From: Clostridiaceae bacterium
GTDB taxonomy: Bacteria > Bacillota > Clostridia > Oscillospirales > Acutalibacteraceae
DNA: 16,074 bases
Direction: 5' to 3'
NCBI GenBank assembly: GCA_904501705.1
Contig: CAJGCA010000037.1
Coordinates: 1 to 16,074 of the forward strand
This document shows, piece by piece, positions 1 through 6,319 of the stretch. The notes below the pieces were generated by a model. It saw only the letters and a list, made by a program, of their open reading frames with translations. It was not told the DNA's origin and searched no databases. Each line of letters opens with the position of its first letter. The stretch's first letter is position 1. Both the position numbers and the translations under genes were made by a program.

Positions 1-629
1 ATTGCGCGGTCGGCGTCGTCGAGGAACTCGTTGCACAGATAATTGGTGGTGATCGCTAGGGTGTCCTCCCGCTCGGCATCGAAGAATCGCTTTTTCAGCC
101 AGTGTGTATCACGCCACGGGTTGAATGTCAGCGTTGTCTGCTTGAATAGCGGCGCGGGAATCTGACCACGCGGCACGGACAAGTCAAGCTTGTCAAAGTC
201 GTCCTCTTTGTCAATTTCGAATGCCTCTTCGAGCCATACCCAGCAGAGGTATCCCGTGGACACCGTCGTGGATGCGAGCTTGAGAGGATCGTCAAATCCG
301 CGAAAAAGAATCTTCTGCCCTGTCGGCAGATACGTCATTTCCAGCGGCGACAGGTTCGCTTTCCACAAATGTGAAACCCCCAGCCGCCCCGCCGCCTTTT
401 GCAGCTCGGCAAAGGTACTGCTGCGGTGCGTGTTCATTATTCGGCGGATAACAAGCGTATTTGCTTTGCAATACTGCGGCTTCATCATATTGGTGATGAT
501 CCACAGAGCGGTGGTAGTGCTTTTTTTGCTTGCCTTACCGCCTTTCACAACGCGGTAACGCTTCTTGCAGTTCCAAAACTCGCGATAACCGCCGCCGACG
601 GTTGCCGCGATCGATACGTGCTTATCCAT
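1..629 (-). CDS. Phage terminase large subunit (PBSX family), N-terminal part, runs off the window
   Basis: This is the ATPase/nuclease that cuts and pumps phage DNA into the prohead. About 209 N-terminal residues are visible from ATG at 629 and the frame stays open to the window edge. Residues 30-37 read GGKASKKS, in the Walker A position; this degenerate P-loop (KKS rather than GKS) follows the KGG.xSKKS pattern of Gram-positive PBSX-type terminases. A Walker B-like stretch (CWVWLEEAFEI) and the motif TFNPWRDTHWLKKRFFD follow, the latter typical of the ATPase domain in this family. The start overlaps the end of the small-subunit gene by 8 bases (ATGGATAA), so translation is probably coupled. 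The C-terminal nuclease domain lies outside the window. Confidence 0.95.
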   Translation of the reverse strand, partial: MDKHVSIAATVGGGYREFWNCKKRYRVVKGGKASKKSTTTALWIITNMMKPQYCKANTLVIRRIMNTHRSSTFAELQKAAGRLGVSHLWKANLSPLEMTYLPTGQKILFRGFDDPLKLASTTVSTGYLCWVWLEEAFEIDKEDDFDKLDLSVPRGQIPAPLFKQTTLTFNPWRDTHWLKKRFFDAEREDTLAITTNYLCNEFLDDADRA

Positions 630-1077
630 CGCCGTCACCGTCCGCCAGATCGTCTGTTATGTAAACAACCGGCGCGGCGGCATTCTTTTCTTCACCGGAG
701 CCGATCATCTTCGCCAGCAGCTCAAGGCATCTTGCTGCGCCTTTGCTGTCCACTTGGCGTTCACCTGTTGGGACCATCGCGTGTTTTTGGGAGTTCCAAG
801 CCATCACTGCCACGCCAGTCTTGCATATTTTGAGCAGATCTAACGTCTCCGCCAGCACGAAATCGCCTTGTATGCTCAACCGTTCGCGCCGGTCTTTCTG
901 CAGCTGCAGAATGTAGGTGCGGATGTCTGGGCGCTTCATCAGCAGACTGCCCTTTTTCGCCGCACTCTTCTCGGGATAACCGGCGCGGATCGCCGCCGCG
1001 GTCTGGTTATAATCGAGGATGTACTCCTCGCAGAAATGCTGTTCTTTTCCTTTCAGCTGAACGTCAGCCTTTTCCAC
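622..1077 (-). CDS. Phage terminase small subunit (Terminase_2 family)
   Basis: This is the DNA-recognition subunit that works with the large terminase to start packaging. The protein is 151 residues. The segment KGKEQHFCEEYILDYN is followed by TAAAIRAGYPEKSAAKKGS and MKRPDI; this is the helix-turn-helix signature of the Terminase_2 family (established family knowledge). I chose GTG at 1077 because GGGAGGAGGAG lies 7-8 bases upstream and the family alignment begins soon after. A TTG at 1128 would add 17 poorly conserved residues that span the ribosome binding site. The C-terminus is acidic (DDLADGDGDG). The gene overlaps the large subunit by 8 bases. A gene-poor stretch with a terminator lies upstream, so a late promoter somewhere in 1078-1310 is expected. 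Confidence 0.9.
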   Translation of the reverse strand: MEKADVQLKGKEQHFCEEYILDYNQTAAAIRAGYPEKSAAKKGSLLMKRPDIRTYILQLQKDRRERLSIQGDFVLAETLDLLKICKTGVAVMAWNSQKHAMVPTGERQVDSKGAARCLELLAKMIGSGEEKNAAAPVVYITDDLADGDGDG

Positions 1078-1383
1078 TCCGGCTCTCCTCCTCCCGCCGG
1101 TCGGCTCTAATGTAATATCTTCTCTCAATAAGGATGAGTCGCGCCCGTTTAATTCGGTATACTCGCCGCGTTTATAATCGGTATGGTCGCCTGCGTGTGC
1201 GGGCGGTAACCTTTCTTTTTTTGCGGCGCTCGCGCGCCTATGCGCACCGACCGAGACACAGCCGCGCGAGTTGCACCGCCGCCCACCCGCCGACGTTTCC
1301 TATGCCGGCATAAAAAAGAAAAGACAGAGTAGCGCAAAGCAGACCACGGTCTGCCTTGTCGCCCTCTGTCAATATCATAAGTC
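1078..1383. other. Gene-poor boundary between early and late regions
   Basis: About 300 bases with no convincing gene separate the sigma-like gene from the terminase genes. It holds the large minus-strand terminator (1312-1370), a perfect 12-bp palindrome TATGCCGGCATA at 1301-1312, and a GC-rich stretch around 1226-1290. The late promoter for packaging genes should lie here, but I see no convincing -35/-10 pair on the minus strand. That would fit activation by the neighbouring sigma-like regulator (inference). Confidence 0.5.
1312..1370 (-). terminator. Large Rho-independent terminator ending the early operon
   Basis: Read on the minus strand, an outer stem GACAGAG/CTCTGTC (1364-1370 with 1323-1329) encloses a partly paired section. 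Inside that is an inner stem GCAGACC/GGTCTGC (1348-1354 with 1339-1345). The hairpin is followed directly by a T tract, TTTTCTTTTTT (plus-strand 1312-1322). It starts 14 bases past the stop codon of the sigma-like gene, where an early-operon terminator would be expected. Confidence 0.7.
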
Positions 1384-1791
1384 CTATAAGAGTTGCATTT
1401 GGTTGCAAGTTTTTTGTTCTTCCAACCATCGATAAAACCGCGCTTTCACGCCCGCTCGTGTGTTATTACCACCGAGTTCAAGTGCGATTTGCGTCCAGTT
1501 CTTGCCGTGTATGGAATATAACGTTAAAATGCTTCGCATCTGAGAATCTTCCACATGTTCGATAAGATTCCGCAGATGCGCTTCCGACTCCAAGCACCGC
1601 GCGCGAGACACCCACAACTGATTTTTAAGCCGAGAAAGTGCCTCTTTGTAACGATCTGTTCCGTTCCCCTTTTTCATTTCACAGTTCAGCTCATCAATAC
1701 GCTGCTCAATTTCCTGCACTTGAATTTTCAGATAACGGAATCCCGATAGGGTTCGTGCCGTAATTTTCTCGCAATTACCACGCCTTTCCAT
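1384..1791 (-). CDS. Sigma-region-4-like / ArpU-type phage transcriptional regulator
   Basis: The protein is about 135 residues. The N-terminal two thirds look like a long helical or coiled-coil region (YLKIQVQEIEQRIDELNCEMKK). The C-terminal part reads MRSILTLYSIHGKNWTQIALELG followed by GVKARFYRWLEE, a helix-turn-helix resembling sigma factor region 4. Proteins of this build at the last position of the early region, just before terminase, are known as ArpU or RinA-type late-gene activators; the assignment here is by architecture and position. ATG at 1791 is preferred because GCGGTGATC sits just upstream; TTG at 1809 is an alternative. A strong terminator follows the gene, so it would probably act in trans on the terminase promoter. 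Confidence 0.75.
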   Translation of the reverse strand: MERRGNCEKITARTLSGFRYLKIQVQEIEQRIDELNCEMKKGNGTDRYKEALSRLKNQLWVSRARCLESEAHLRNLIEHVEDSQMRSILTLYSIHGKNWTQIALELGGNNTRAGVKARFYRWLEEQKTCNQMQLL

Positions 1792-1827
1792 TCCGATCAC
1801 CGCTTTCAAATAAAGTTTGCTCTCACT

Positions 1828-2421
1828 TTACTTGCCTGCTTCTTCCATCGTCATTTGTTCTTCGCCGGCATCCGCGCATCGCTTCTGCTGATTTTCTAAT
1901 GCCACGCGCGACAAGTCGAGCAGATTCGTCAGCGTTTCGATGAAATCCTCGTCCACCACCTCGTGCGGCAGGATCACACCGGTCAGCTCCATTCCTCTCT
2001 TAACGGCTATGTACGGCGAGCCGTCGGTGGCTGTGCGCTCGTATAACTCGTAGTTATCGTCATCCGCAAACGGTGCCAGATACCGCACGTCGAAGAAGAT
2101 GAGTCCTTGCGACGTTACCAACGGTTCGAGTGTGTGCCCTCCAAGCCCAATACGAATCGCACCGCGATCCAACACATGCTCATCAGGAACGATATCCTCA
2201 AATGAAACATTCTCCGGCAGCGAAACTTCGTTGAAATAATATTTCGCCCATTTATCCTGCGTAATGTCAAACATCGCAAAAAAAGCAAGGTTTGTCATTC
2301 GTGGCAGGCCATACAACGGATAACACGCTTTGCTGAATAGTATCCATTGGCAATCCTCGCCATCTGCAACAATAATTCGCCTCTCTTTGTTTACGAAAGC
2401 TTCGATTTTTTTGATCTTCAT
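1828..2421 (-). CDS. Phage protein of unknown function
   Basis: I do not recognise this 197-residue protein. It appears soluble: there is no signal peptide, membrane segment or cysteine cluster, and it is rich in acidic and aromatic residues. The N-terminus (MKIKKIEAFVNKERRIIVADGEDCQWILF) looks like alternating beta strands. The C-terminus is a helical segment (ETLTNLLDLSRVALENQQKRCADAGEEQ). ATG at 2421 has GAGGAG 8 bases upstream; the in-frame GTG at 2430 overlaps that binding site and is rejected. The stop codon of the HNH-like gene lies 12 bases upstream and the sigma-like gene follows, so it is part of the early transcript. Confidence 0.8.
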   Translation of the reverse strand: MKIKKIEAFVNKERRIIVADGEDCQWILFSKACYPLYGLPRMTNLAFFAMFDITQDKWAKYYFNEVSLPENVSFEDIVPDEHVLDRGAIRIGLGGHTLEPLVTSQGLIFFDVRYLAPFADDDNYELYERTATDGSPYIAVKRGMELTGVILPHEVVDEDFIETLTNLLDLSRVALENQQKRCADAGEEQMTMEEAGK

Positions 2422-2433
2422 CCGGCTCACTCC

Positions 2434-2766
2434 TCACAAATAACTTTTCCCGAATTTGGCGCGGAAGACTTCCACCGGCCAATGATAGAACTCTTGTGCG
2501 ATTGCCTGCGCCTTTTGCTTGAGCGATCGACTCACCTCGCCGTTTCGATGCACCGCCCGATCGCCGGTACGGTGACACTCTTCGCAGAGATGCACCCATA
2601 GCCCGAGCTCCTTGCTTTTCTGACGGTTGGCACCGCCGAAAATCTCGTGCCGCTCGGTGCGGCAGTGCCGACCACACAGATAGCACCAGTGCGCATCGTG
2701 CCCGAACAGCAGCGACCCGCAATACCCGTTTCGATCCAGTTGCATCCCCATCTCATTCCTCGGCAT
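2434..2766 (-). CDS. HNH-like zinc-binding phage protein
   Basis: This 110-residue protein carries WCYLCGRHC, then RHEIFGGANRQKSKELGLWVHLCEECHRTG and AVHRN. Two CxxC pairs with RHEIFGG and CHRTG between and after them match a zinc-bound HNH-like fold common in small proteins of Firmicute phages. The nuclease histidine would be in the RHEIFGG segment; I infer catalysis from the motif only. It could instead be a non-catalytic DNA-binding relative. The conserved tail FRAKFGKSYL is typical of the phage family. ATG at 2766 is chosen because GGGAGG precedes it by 9 bases; TTG at 2775 lies inside that site. It lies immediately downstream of the DUF3850 gene. Confidence 0.8.
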   Translation of the reverse strand: MPRNEMGMQLDRNGYCGSLLFGHDAHWCYLCGRHCRTERHEIFGGANRQKSKELGLWVHLCEECHRTGDRAVHRNGEVSRSLKQKAQAIAQEFYHWPVEVFRAKFGKSYL

Positions 2767-2771
2767 CCCGC

Positions 2772-3110
2772 TCAACCTCCCTCAATTTCATCGCCTATCG
2801 TTGCGAAAGGCACTCGATAATCGGCGGCATCCACGCAAGGTCCCTGAGGAGCTGTCACCTTACGCACAACGCACGGCTTGATGCTCAAAACAACATACCC
2901 ATTTTTACAGTAGTCAGCACTGTCGAGAATATAGTCGATATATACGAGGCAACTATTCCTCGTATAGCACTTGTTCTCTACATCGTACTCGTTCAACGCC
3001 AGCAAATCGCCAACTTGAAACGGTCTATCGTTCTTTCGAACCTCAAACGTTTTTTCTCCCGAAATCACAGCGTCAAAATATCTTGGCACGATTTTCACCG
3101 CGTGTATCAT
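2772..3110 (-). CDS. DUF3850 (ASCH/PUA-like) domain protein
   Basis: The 112-residue protein opens with MIHAVKIVPRYFDAVISG, EKTFEVRKNDR and FQVGDLLALNEYD, then IDYILDSADYCKNGYVVLSI. This is the DUF3850 signature, a small ASCH/PUA-like beta-barrel thought to bind RNA or modified nucleic acid (family knowledge; no substrate is known here). ATG at 3110 has AAGGAGTGAGCGGG just upstream, and the homologous region begins at that methionine. An upstream TTG or GTG would add residues shared in another frame with the Cys-rich gene. The start overlaps the end of that Cys-rich gene by 38 bases. Confidence 0.88.
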   Translation of the reverse strand: MIHAVKIVPRYFDAVISGEKTFEVRKNDRPFQVGDLLALNEYDVENKCYTRNSCLVYIDYILDSADYCKNGYVVLSIKPCVVRKVTAPQGPCVDAADYRVPFATIGDEIEGG

Positions 3111-3276
3111 CCCGCTCACTCCTTTTCTCTTTAGGTAATGGCCCATAATCATCGCAATGATTGAAGCAATAGGATTGACAGACCGCTTCGCCCGTGCGGT
3201 CGCAAATACACTTGTTCGTGCCATTTTGGGTCTTATACCCTAGCCCCTGCCACCTACATTTTCTCTGATAAGCCAT
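3073..3276 (-). CDS. Small cysteine-rich phage protein
   Basis: This 67-residue basic protein has six cysteines spaced as C7, C23-x-C25, C33-xxx-C37-xxx-C41, within NKCICDRTGEAVCQSYCFNHC. That pattern suggests a zinc-binding knuckle. The family is unknown to me. ATG at 3276 has GGTGG about 6 bases upstream. It overlaps its upstream neighbour by 23 bases and its downstream neighbour by 38 bases. That is more than usual and is the main reason for caution; the ordered cysteines argue that it is real. Confidence 0.6.
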   Translation of the reverse strand: MAYQRKCRWQGLGYKTQNGTNKCICDRTGEAVCQSYCFNHCDDYGPLPKEKRSERDDTRGENRAKIF

Positions 3277-3775
3277 AATCACCCACCATTTCTTTTACAA
3301 GGTTGTCCATAATTTCGTTTAACTGTTTACATAGCAAGGCAGTATATCGCCAAGCAATTCTTTTCTTAAACCTCTCCGCAAACTCTTTGATGCCCTCGGC
3401 TTTGGCAGTTTTGCACTTATCCCGCATTGCTCGGTAGTCATTGGCTCTCATATTGCCAAGTTCCGCAAGTACGGTCAATCTCGAAATCTCTGCCTTGTAA
3501 GAATTAGCCGCCCCTCGCATTGCTTTTAATTCGACTTCAAGGCGGTCAATCTCTGCCTTTTGATCTGCAATATACTTTTGCAAAGTTTCTTGCCCAGCAA
3601 TCAACGCTTCTTTCTCTGCCTTTTGGCGGTTGATAAGGTCAAGGGCAAGTTTTTGTTTTAAGCGCATACAGGAAAAGACTTCATCAAGGTGTTTTCGTAG
3701 TGGGCATTCTTCGCATTTACCAAACTTATCACTAAAACAACACTCCAACGCCTTAATAATCTCGTTATCGGTCAT
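3254..3775 (-). CDS. Coiled-coil phage protein with N-terminal Cys cluster
   Basis: The 173-residue protein begins MTDNEIIKALECC, then KCEECPLRKHLDEVFSC, giving Cys pairs that may bind a metal. It continues with LALDLINRQKAEKEALI and a long coiled coil through about residue 110. The DLINRQKAEIExL block is frequent in Clostridia prophage proteins, but none has a firm function known to me. No membrane segment is present. ATG at 3775 has GGTGG upstream. It follows a 30-codon mini-gene whose stop overlaps this start by 11 bases. Confidence 0.85.
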   Translation of the reverse strand: MTDNEIIKALECCFSDKFGKCEECPLRKHLDEVFSCMRLKQKLALDLINRQKAEKEALIAGQETLQKYIADQKAEIDRLEVELKAMRGAANSYKAEISRLTVLAELGNMRANDYRAMRDKCKTAKAEGIKEFAERFKKRIAWRYTALLCKQLNEIMDNLVKEMVGDYGLSEKM

Positions 3776-3857
3776 ACTTTTCCACCGCCTTGTCCGTTTG
3801 ATTTATTCTTTCTTGCATTTCAAGTGTTTTCATATATCCCCTTGAAAATTTAATCAT
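3765..3857 (-). CDS. 30-residue mini-gene
   Basis: A short frame runs from ATG at 3857 to TAA at 3765, encoding a charged 30-residue peptide (MIKFSRGYMKTLEMQERI then NQTDKAVEKYDR). The support is a full-strength ribosome binding site, GGAGGTGAGCGGAA then ATG, and the 11-base overlap with the next start, which suggests translational coupling. It has no membrane segment. It fills an otherwise empty gap in a packed operon. It may be a true peptide or a leader that feeds ribosomes to the next gene. Confidence 0.5.
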   Translation of the reverse strand: MIKFSRGYMKTLEMQERINQTDKAVEKYDR

Positions 3858-3863
3858 TTCCGC

Positions 3864-4061
3864 TCACCTCCGATCGAGCCGATCGCCGGCTATGTACAGG
3901 AAGGCGAACGTCCACAGCAAACACATCGTGATATTTCCGAGCCCCGCGCCAGTGTTCCCCTCGCTCATATTGACGCAGGCGGTGATGATTCCACATACAA
4001 TGCCAACCGCAAATACCACGCACAGCACCGCGGCAGCGATCCTCAACAGCGTTTTCTTCAT
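3864..4061 (-). CDS. Small membrane protein (two predicted TM segments)
   Basis: The 65-residue protein has a basic start (MKKTLLR), a hydrophobic helix at about residues 7-29, and a second at about residues 42-59 (ITMCLLWTFAFLYIAG). It ends in charged DRLDRR. The topology fits a small inner-membrane phage protein in the early region. No function can be assigned. Its ATG overlaps the stop of the upstream gene as ATGA, so translation is coupled; the ribosome binding site (GAGG, only 3 bases before the ATG) is poorly placed. Confidence 0.75.
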   Translation of the reverse strand: MKKTLLRIAAAVLCVVFAVGIVCGIITACVNMSEGNTGAGLGNITMCLLWTFAFLYIAGDRLDRR

Positions 4062-4288
4062 TTGCCTCGCCCCCTACGACGTTGAAGAGTGAAATTAACA
4101 TAATTGAAAACGGTGTAGCCGATTACCACGGAAATATCGAAACATCTGTCGCCCTTCTTCCTGCGGCCACCGTTTTCGTGGATACAAAGCCGTGGCTTGT
4201 ATCCTAACTCCTTCCACCATCTTCGGTAGTTGGTTATGCTAAAGGTTTTTGTGTCCTCGCTCCACCAAATTTCAAAGATTTTACCCAT
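4058..4288 (-). CDS. Small phage protein of unknown function
   Basis: A 76-residue basic protein beginning MGKIFEIWWSEDTKTFSIT and ending in an arginine-rich tail (LQRRRGRGK). It contains several tryptophans near the N-terminus (IWWSE, RRWWKELGY). I do not recognise the family. The ATG at 4288 is preceded by GGAGGGGG 9-12 bases upstream and follows the stop of the previous small gene by 3 bases. Its stop overlaps the membrane-protein start by 4 bases. The close packing on both sides supports it as a real gene. Confidence 0.65.
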   Translation of the reverse strand: MGKIFEIWWSEDTKTFSITNYRRWWKELGYKPRLCIHENGGRRKKGDRCFDISVVIGYTVFNYVNFTLQRRRGRGK

Positions 4289-4291
4289 TCA

Positions 4292-4453
4292 TCAGCGCCC
4301 CCTCCGTCTTTTCCCTTTCGTCGTTTTCATATCCATATCAGCAATCTTCCACACTTGATGCAATGCGTACGCGAGAGGATTGTAGACAAATTCAAGCTGC
4401 TTTGCTCTTTCGTATTCGGCTTCAAGGAGTTTGATTGCCGTAGCTAATTTCAT
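4292..4453 (-). CDS. 53-residue phage protein (NPLAYALxQVW motif)
   Basis: A short gene from ATG 4453 to TGA 4292. It encodes MKLATAIKLLEAEYERAKQ, then LEFVYNPLAYALHQVWKIAD and a basic tail (KGKRRRGR). Small helical proteins with NPLAYALYQVWK occur widely in Firmicute prophages (recalled, not searched); their role is unknown. The start overlaps the stop of the zinc-ribbon gene as ATGA and is preceded by AGGGTGAGGG. The next gene starts 3 bases after this stop. Confidence 0.75.
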   Translation of the reverse strand: MKLATAIKLLEAEYERAKQLEFVYNPLAYALHQVWKIADMDMKTTKGKRRRGR

Positions 4454-4761
4454 CCACCCTCACCCTTTCCGTCCATCTTTGCGCCGCAGTTGGGGCAGTA
4501 ATCGGTAATATAGTCATAGTTGCCATATTCGCCTTTATGCGCTCTTGCTGTACACACAGAGCAACGATAATCATATATCTCGCCAACACCACGAATAGCG
4601 ATAGGGTCTTTTTCCCACTCGCCGTGCCGTACCTCTACCACATCGGCTTTGTTTTGAAAATGCCGACAATTCTTGTGGTTACTGCCAAACAGTTTATCCT
4701 CGCAAACAGGGTAATGCGAACAGTCTTCGCAGGACGCTTCACGCTCGATATATTCAGCCAT
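4450..4761 (-). CDS. Zinc-ribbon phage protein (MAEYIERE family)
   Basis: The 103-residue protein starts MAEYIEREASCEDCSHY, with further Cys (VCED, NCRHF), then ADVVEVRHGEWEKD. It ends with a zinc-ribbon-like part: YRCSVCTARAH and DYCPNCGAKMDG. The MAEYIERE start and the ADVVEVRHGEW and CPNCGAKMDG blocks are a common arrangement in Clostridia prophages and are taken as a small zinc-binding protein of unknown partner. ATG at 4761 gives the conserved N-terminus; an upstream in-frame start would add only five residues. It overlaps the J-domain gene by 8 bases and the next gene by 4. Confidence 0.82.
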   Translation of the reverse strand: MAEYIEREASCEDCSHYPVCEDKLFGSNHKNCRHFQNKADVVEVRHGEWEKDPIAIRGVGEIYDYRCSVCTARAHKGEYGNYDYITDYCPNCGAKMDGKGEGG

Positions 4762-5269
4762 TACCCGTCGCCTCACCTTCCTTTTCTAGCTCTTTTTCTG
4801 CCGCTTTGTAGGCATCGGTCACGGCAGCAAAATACTCCGCATTGCCGCCGACATCCGGATGGGCGGTCTTGACGATCTGACGGTACCGATCTTTTAGTGC
4901 ATCCTTATTCGGGATCTCTCCGAATCCCAATGTTTTGAAACATTCCGGAATTTCCGGAGACTTGGGTAGTGCTTTTAATCCTGCTACCCACGTCTGCAGC
5001 TCATAGATGCCCCGCTCGGTCATACGGGCTATATCTTCCAGCGTGAGCACGACCTGCGCGAACACGTCAGACCCGTACCGCACATCTGATCCGTGAGCCT
5101 TGGCGTTCTCAATACTGTGTTCAAAACGGTAAAGCTGCCCTTTATACCAAAACTCGACCCAGCAGGAAAACCGATCCCAGTTATAGTCGTATTTCTCAGC
5201 ACCGAAACGTTGCATCACTTTTTCCAGCTTCGCCTCGTAGGTGCCGGCGTCAGCATATTGCTTAGCCAT
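4754..5269 (-). CDS. J-domain (DnaJ-like) phage protein
   Basis: The 171-residue protein has an unfamiliar N-terminal region (about 1-105) with aromatic beta-like sequence (WDRFSCWVEFWYKGQLYRF). A short J domain at about 110-162 follows: FKTLGFGEIPNKDALKDRYR, then VKTAHPDVGG and DAYKAAEKEL. The invariant HPD is at residues 137-139. J domains stimulate the ATPase of Hsp70 (DnaK), so this phage protein probably recruits host DnaK; the client would be bound by the N-terminal part (inference). There is no Gly/Phe region or zinc domain, so it is a type III J protein. ATG at 5269 has GGAGGTG 8 bases upstream and overlaps the previous stop as TGATG. Confidence 0.87.
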   Translation of the reverse strand: MAKQYADAGTYEAKLEKVMQRFGAEKYDYNWDRFSCWVEFWYKGQLYRFEHSIENAKAHGSDVRYGSDVFAQVVLTLEDIARMTERGIYELQTWVAGLKALPKSPEIPECFKTLGFGEIPNKDALKDRYRQIVKTAHPDVGGNAEYFAAVTDAYKAAEKELEKEGEATGNG

Positions 5270-5685
5270 CAGCTCCACACCTCCATTGCTTTCTCGCCCC
5301 AGCGGGTGGCTTGTCCTTCAAACCATATCGCGTCATACGACGGTAGCCGTGTCACCCCGACGACGCGGATCAGGAACAACCGATAATGATACCGCACGGC
5401 CGAGGGGATGCTGACGATCAGCGGCATCAGCGGACCGAACACGCAGTTCTGCAGCGCGTGGCCGAGCTCGTGACACCGCAGGGAGCGGCTCGGCTTGCGG
5501 TTGACCAGGAAGAACACGCCGAGCTCCAGCCCGCCCCATTTCTCCCCGATCTCGAAATACCAGCACCATCCCCAACGTTTCGGCTTATGCCCGGTGATGC
5601 GCAGCACCGCCGCGACCACGCATCCGACCAGTGTCATCGGCAACCCCCACGTGAAGGAGAGAGCGTAGAATAGGAATTTTTTCAT
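5269..5685 (-). CDS. Membrane protein with HELGH metallopeptidase-like motif
   Basis: The 138-residue protein has a membrane segment at about residues 4-30, then RCHELGHALQNCVFGPLMPL (HELGH at 72-76), a second hydrophobic stretch, and YDAIWFEGQATRWGE near the C-terminus. HExxH is the zinc-binding, catalytic motif of gluzincin and M48-like peptidases; Glu123 downstream could be the third ligand. This combination recurs in small hypothetical proteins from Clostridia genomes and phages, but activity has not been shown to my knowledge. It is very short for a working peptidase. ATG at 5685 has AAGGAGGAG upstream and overlaps the upstream stop as ATGA. Confidence 0.78.
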   Translation of the reverse strand: MKKFLFYALSFTWGLPMTLVGCVVAAVLRITGHKPKRWGWCWYFEIGEKWGGLELGVFFLVNRKPSRSLRCHELGHALQNCVFGPLMPLIVSIPSAVRYHYRLFLIRVVGVTRLPSYDAIWFEGQATRWGEKAMEVWS

Positions 5686-5870
5686 TTAGACTCCTCCTTA
5701 AATTCCTTCTTTGCCTTGCTGATCAACCACGAACGGACACATTTTTCGCACGTGGATTCGTCAACGTAAAGGCGACGACACTTATCCGAGTCGTCGTACC
5801 GACATAAACCGGCGGCAACCATCACGCGCGCTGCAATGGTTACCGCGCGACTGTCTAATGATTTGGGCAT
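5682..5870 (-). CDS. Small phage protein with CxxC
   Basis: A 62-residue basic protein starting MPKSLDSRAVTIAARVMVAA, with Cys at CRYDDSDKC and CEKC, and ending KKEFKEESK. The four cysteines could bind one zinc. I do not recognise it. ATG at 5870 has AAGGAGGAAGCGGA directly upstream. It overlaps the acetyltransferase-like gene by 16 bases and the HELGH gene by 4. Confidence 0.75.
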   Translation of the reverse strand: MPKSLDSRAVTIAARVMVAAGLCRYDDSDKCRRLYVDESTCEKCVRSWLISKAKKEFKEESK

Positions 5871-6319
5871 TCCGCTTCCTCCTTAAGTATTTTCACCCAG
5901 CGTTGCTTGTTGCAGGTAGGGGCTGTTGTTGTTCTTGGTCTTGAGGGGCAGCTCCAGCTCTTTCCTCTGATGTCTGCCTCCTTGTGCCAGCCGGTCGCCT
6001 TCAGGCTGTCGCCGCTTTCGGAGTCGAGGATGTAGGTGATGATCTTCTCGTACCCGAGCTCTTTTGCGACTCTCGCGGCTCTGGAATATAAGAACGAGCA
6101 GGCGTTTCTGGTTCCATCGGTGCATAGCCTGATAACTTCCAGCGTTTTGCCGTCGTCCAGCACCCGGCTGACCGGGCGGCCAACTTGTATGACACCTACG
6201 AGTTGGCCGTCAACCTCGGCGCCGATTCGGAACTTGTCCGCCTTTGCGCTTTGATGATGTCGATGCAACTGATCGACAAATGCACACGCCGCTGGGCGCT
6301 CAAGAGGAACGGCTTTCAT
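5855..6319 (-). CDS. XF1762-family (GNAT-like) protein
   Basis: The 154-residue protein contains FVDQLHRHHQSAKADKFRIG, GVIQVGRPVSRVLDDGKTLE, IRLCTDGTRNACSFLYSRAA and a YEKIITYILDSESGDSLKAT segment. This is the XF1762 family seen in many phages; its fold resembles GNAT acetyltransferases, and the substrate is unknown. The family normally ends with a WxxxRPR-type tail, and SWSCPSRPRTT matches that. ATG at 6319 has AAGGAGGAGCAATT upstream and overlaps the ParB-like stop as ATGA, so it is probably made with ParB. Many phage copies sit near DNA-modification genes; no methyltransferase is visible in this window. Confidence 0.87.
   Translation of the reverse strand: MKAVPLERPAACAFVDQLHRHHQSAKADKFRIGAEVDGQLVGVIQVGRPVSRVLDDGKTLEVIRLCTDGTRNACSFLYSRAARVAKELGYEKIITYILDSESGDSLKATGWHKEADIRGKSWSCPSRPRTTTAPTCNKQRWVKILKEEAECPNH

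Noticed and set aside
1238..1375. A short minus-strand frame (about 46 residues from ATG 1375) that looks partly hydrophobic.
   Set aside because: Only a weak AGGA precedes it, and its sequence runs through the terminator hairpin and T tract, which explain the region better.
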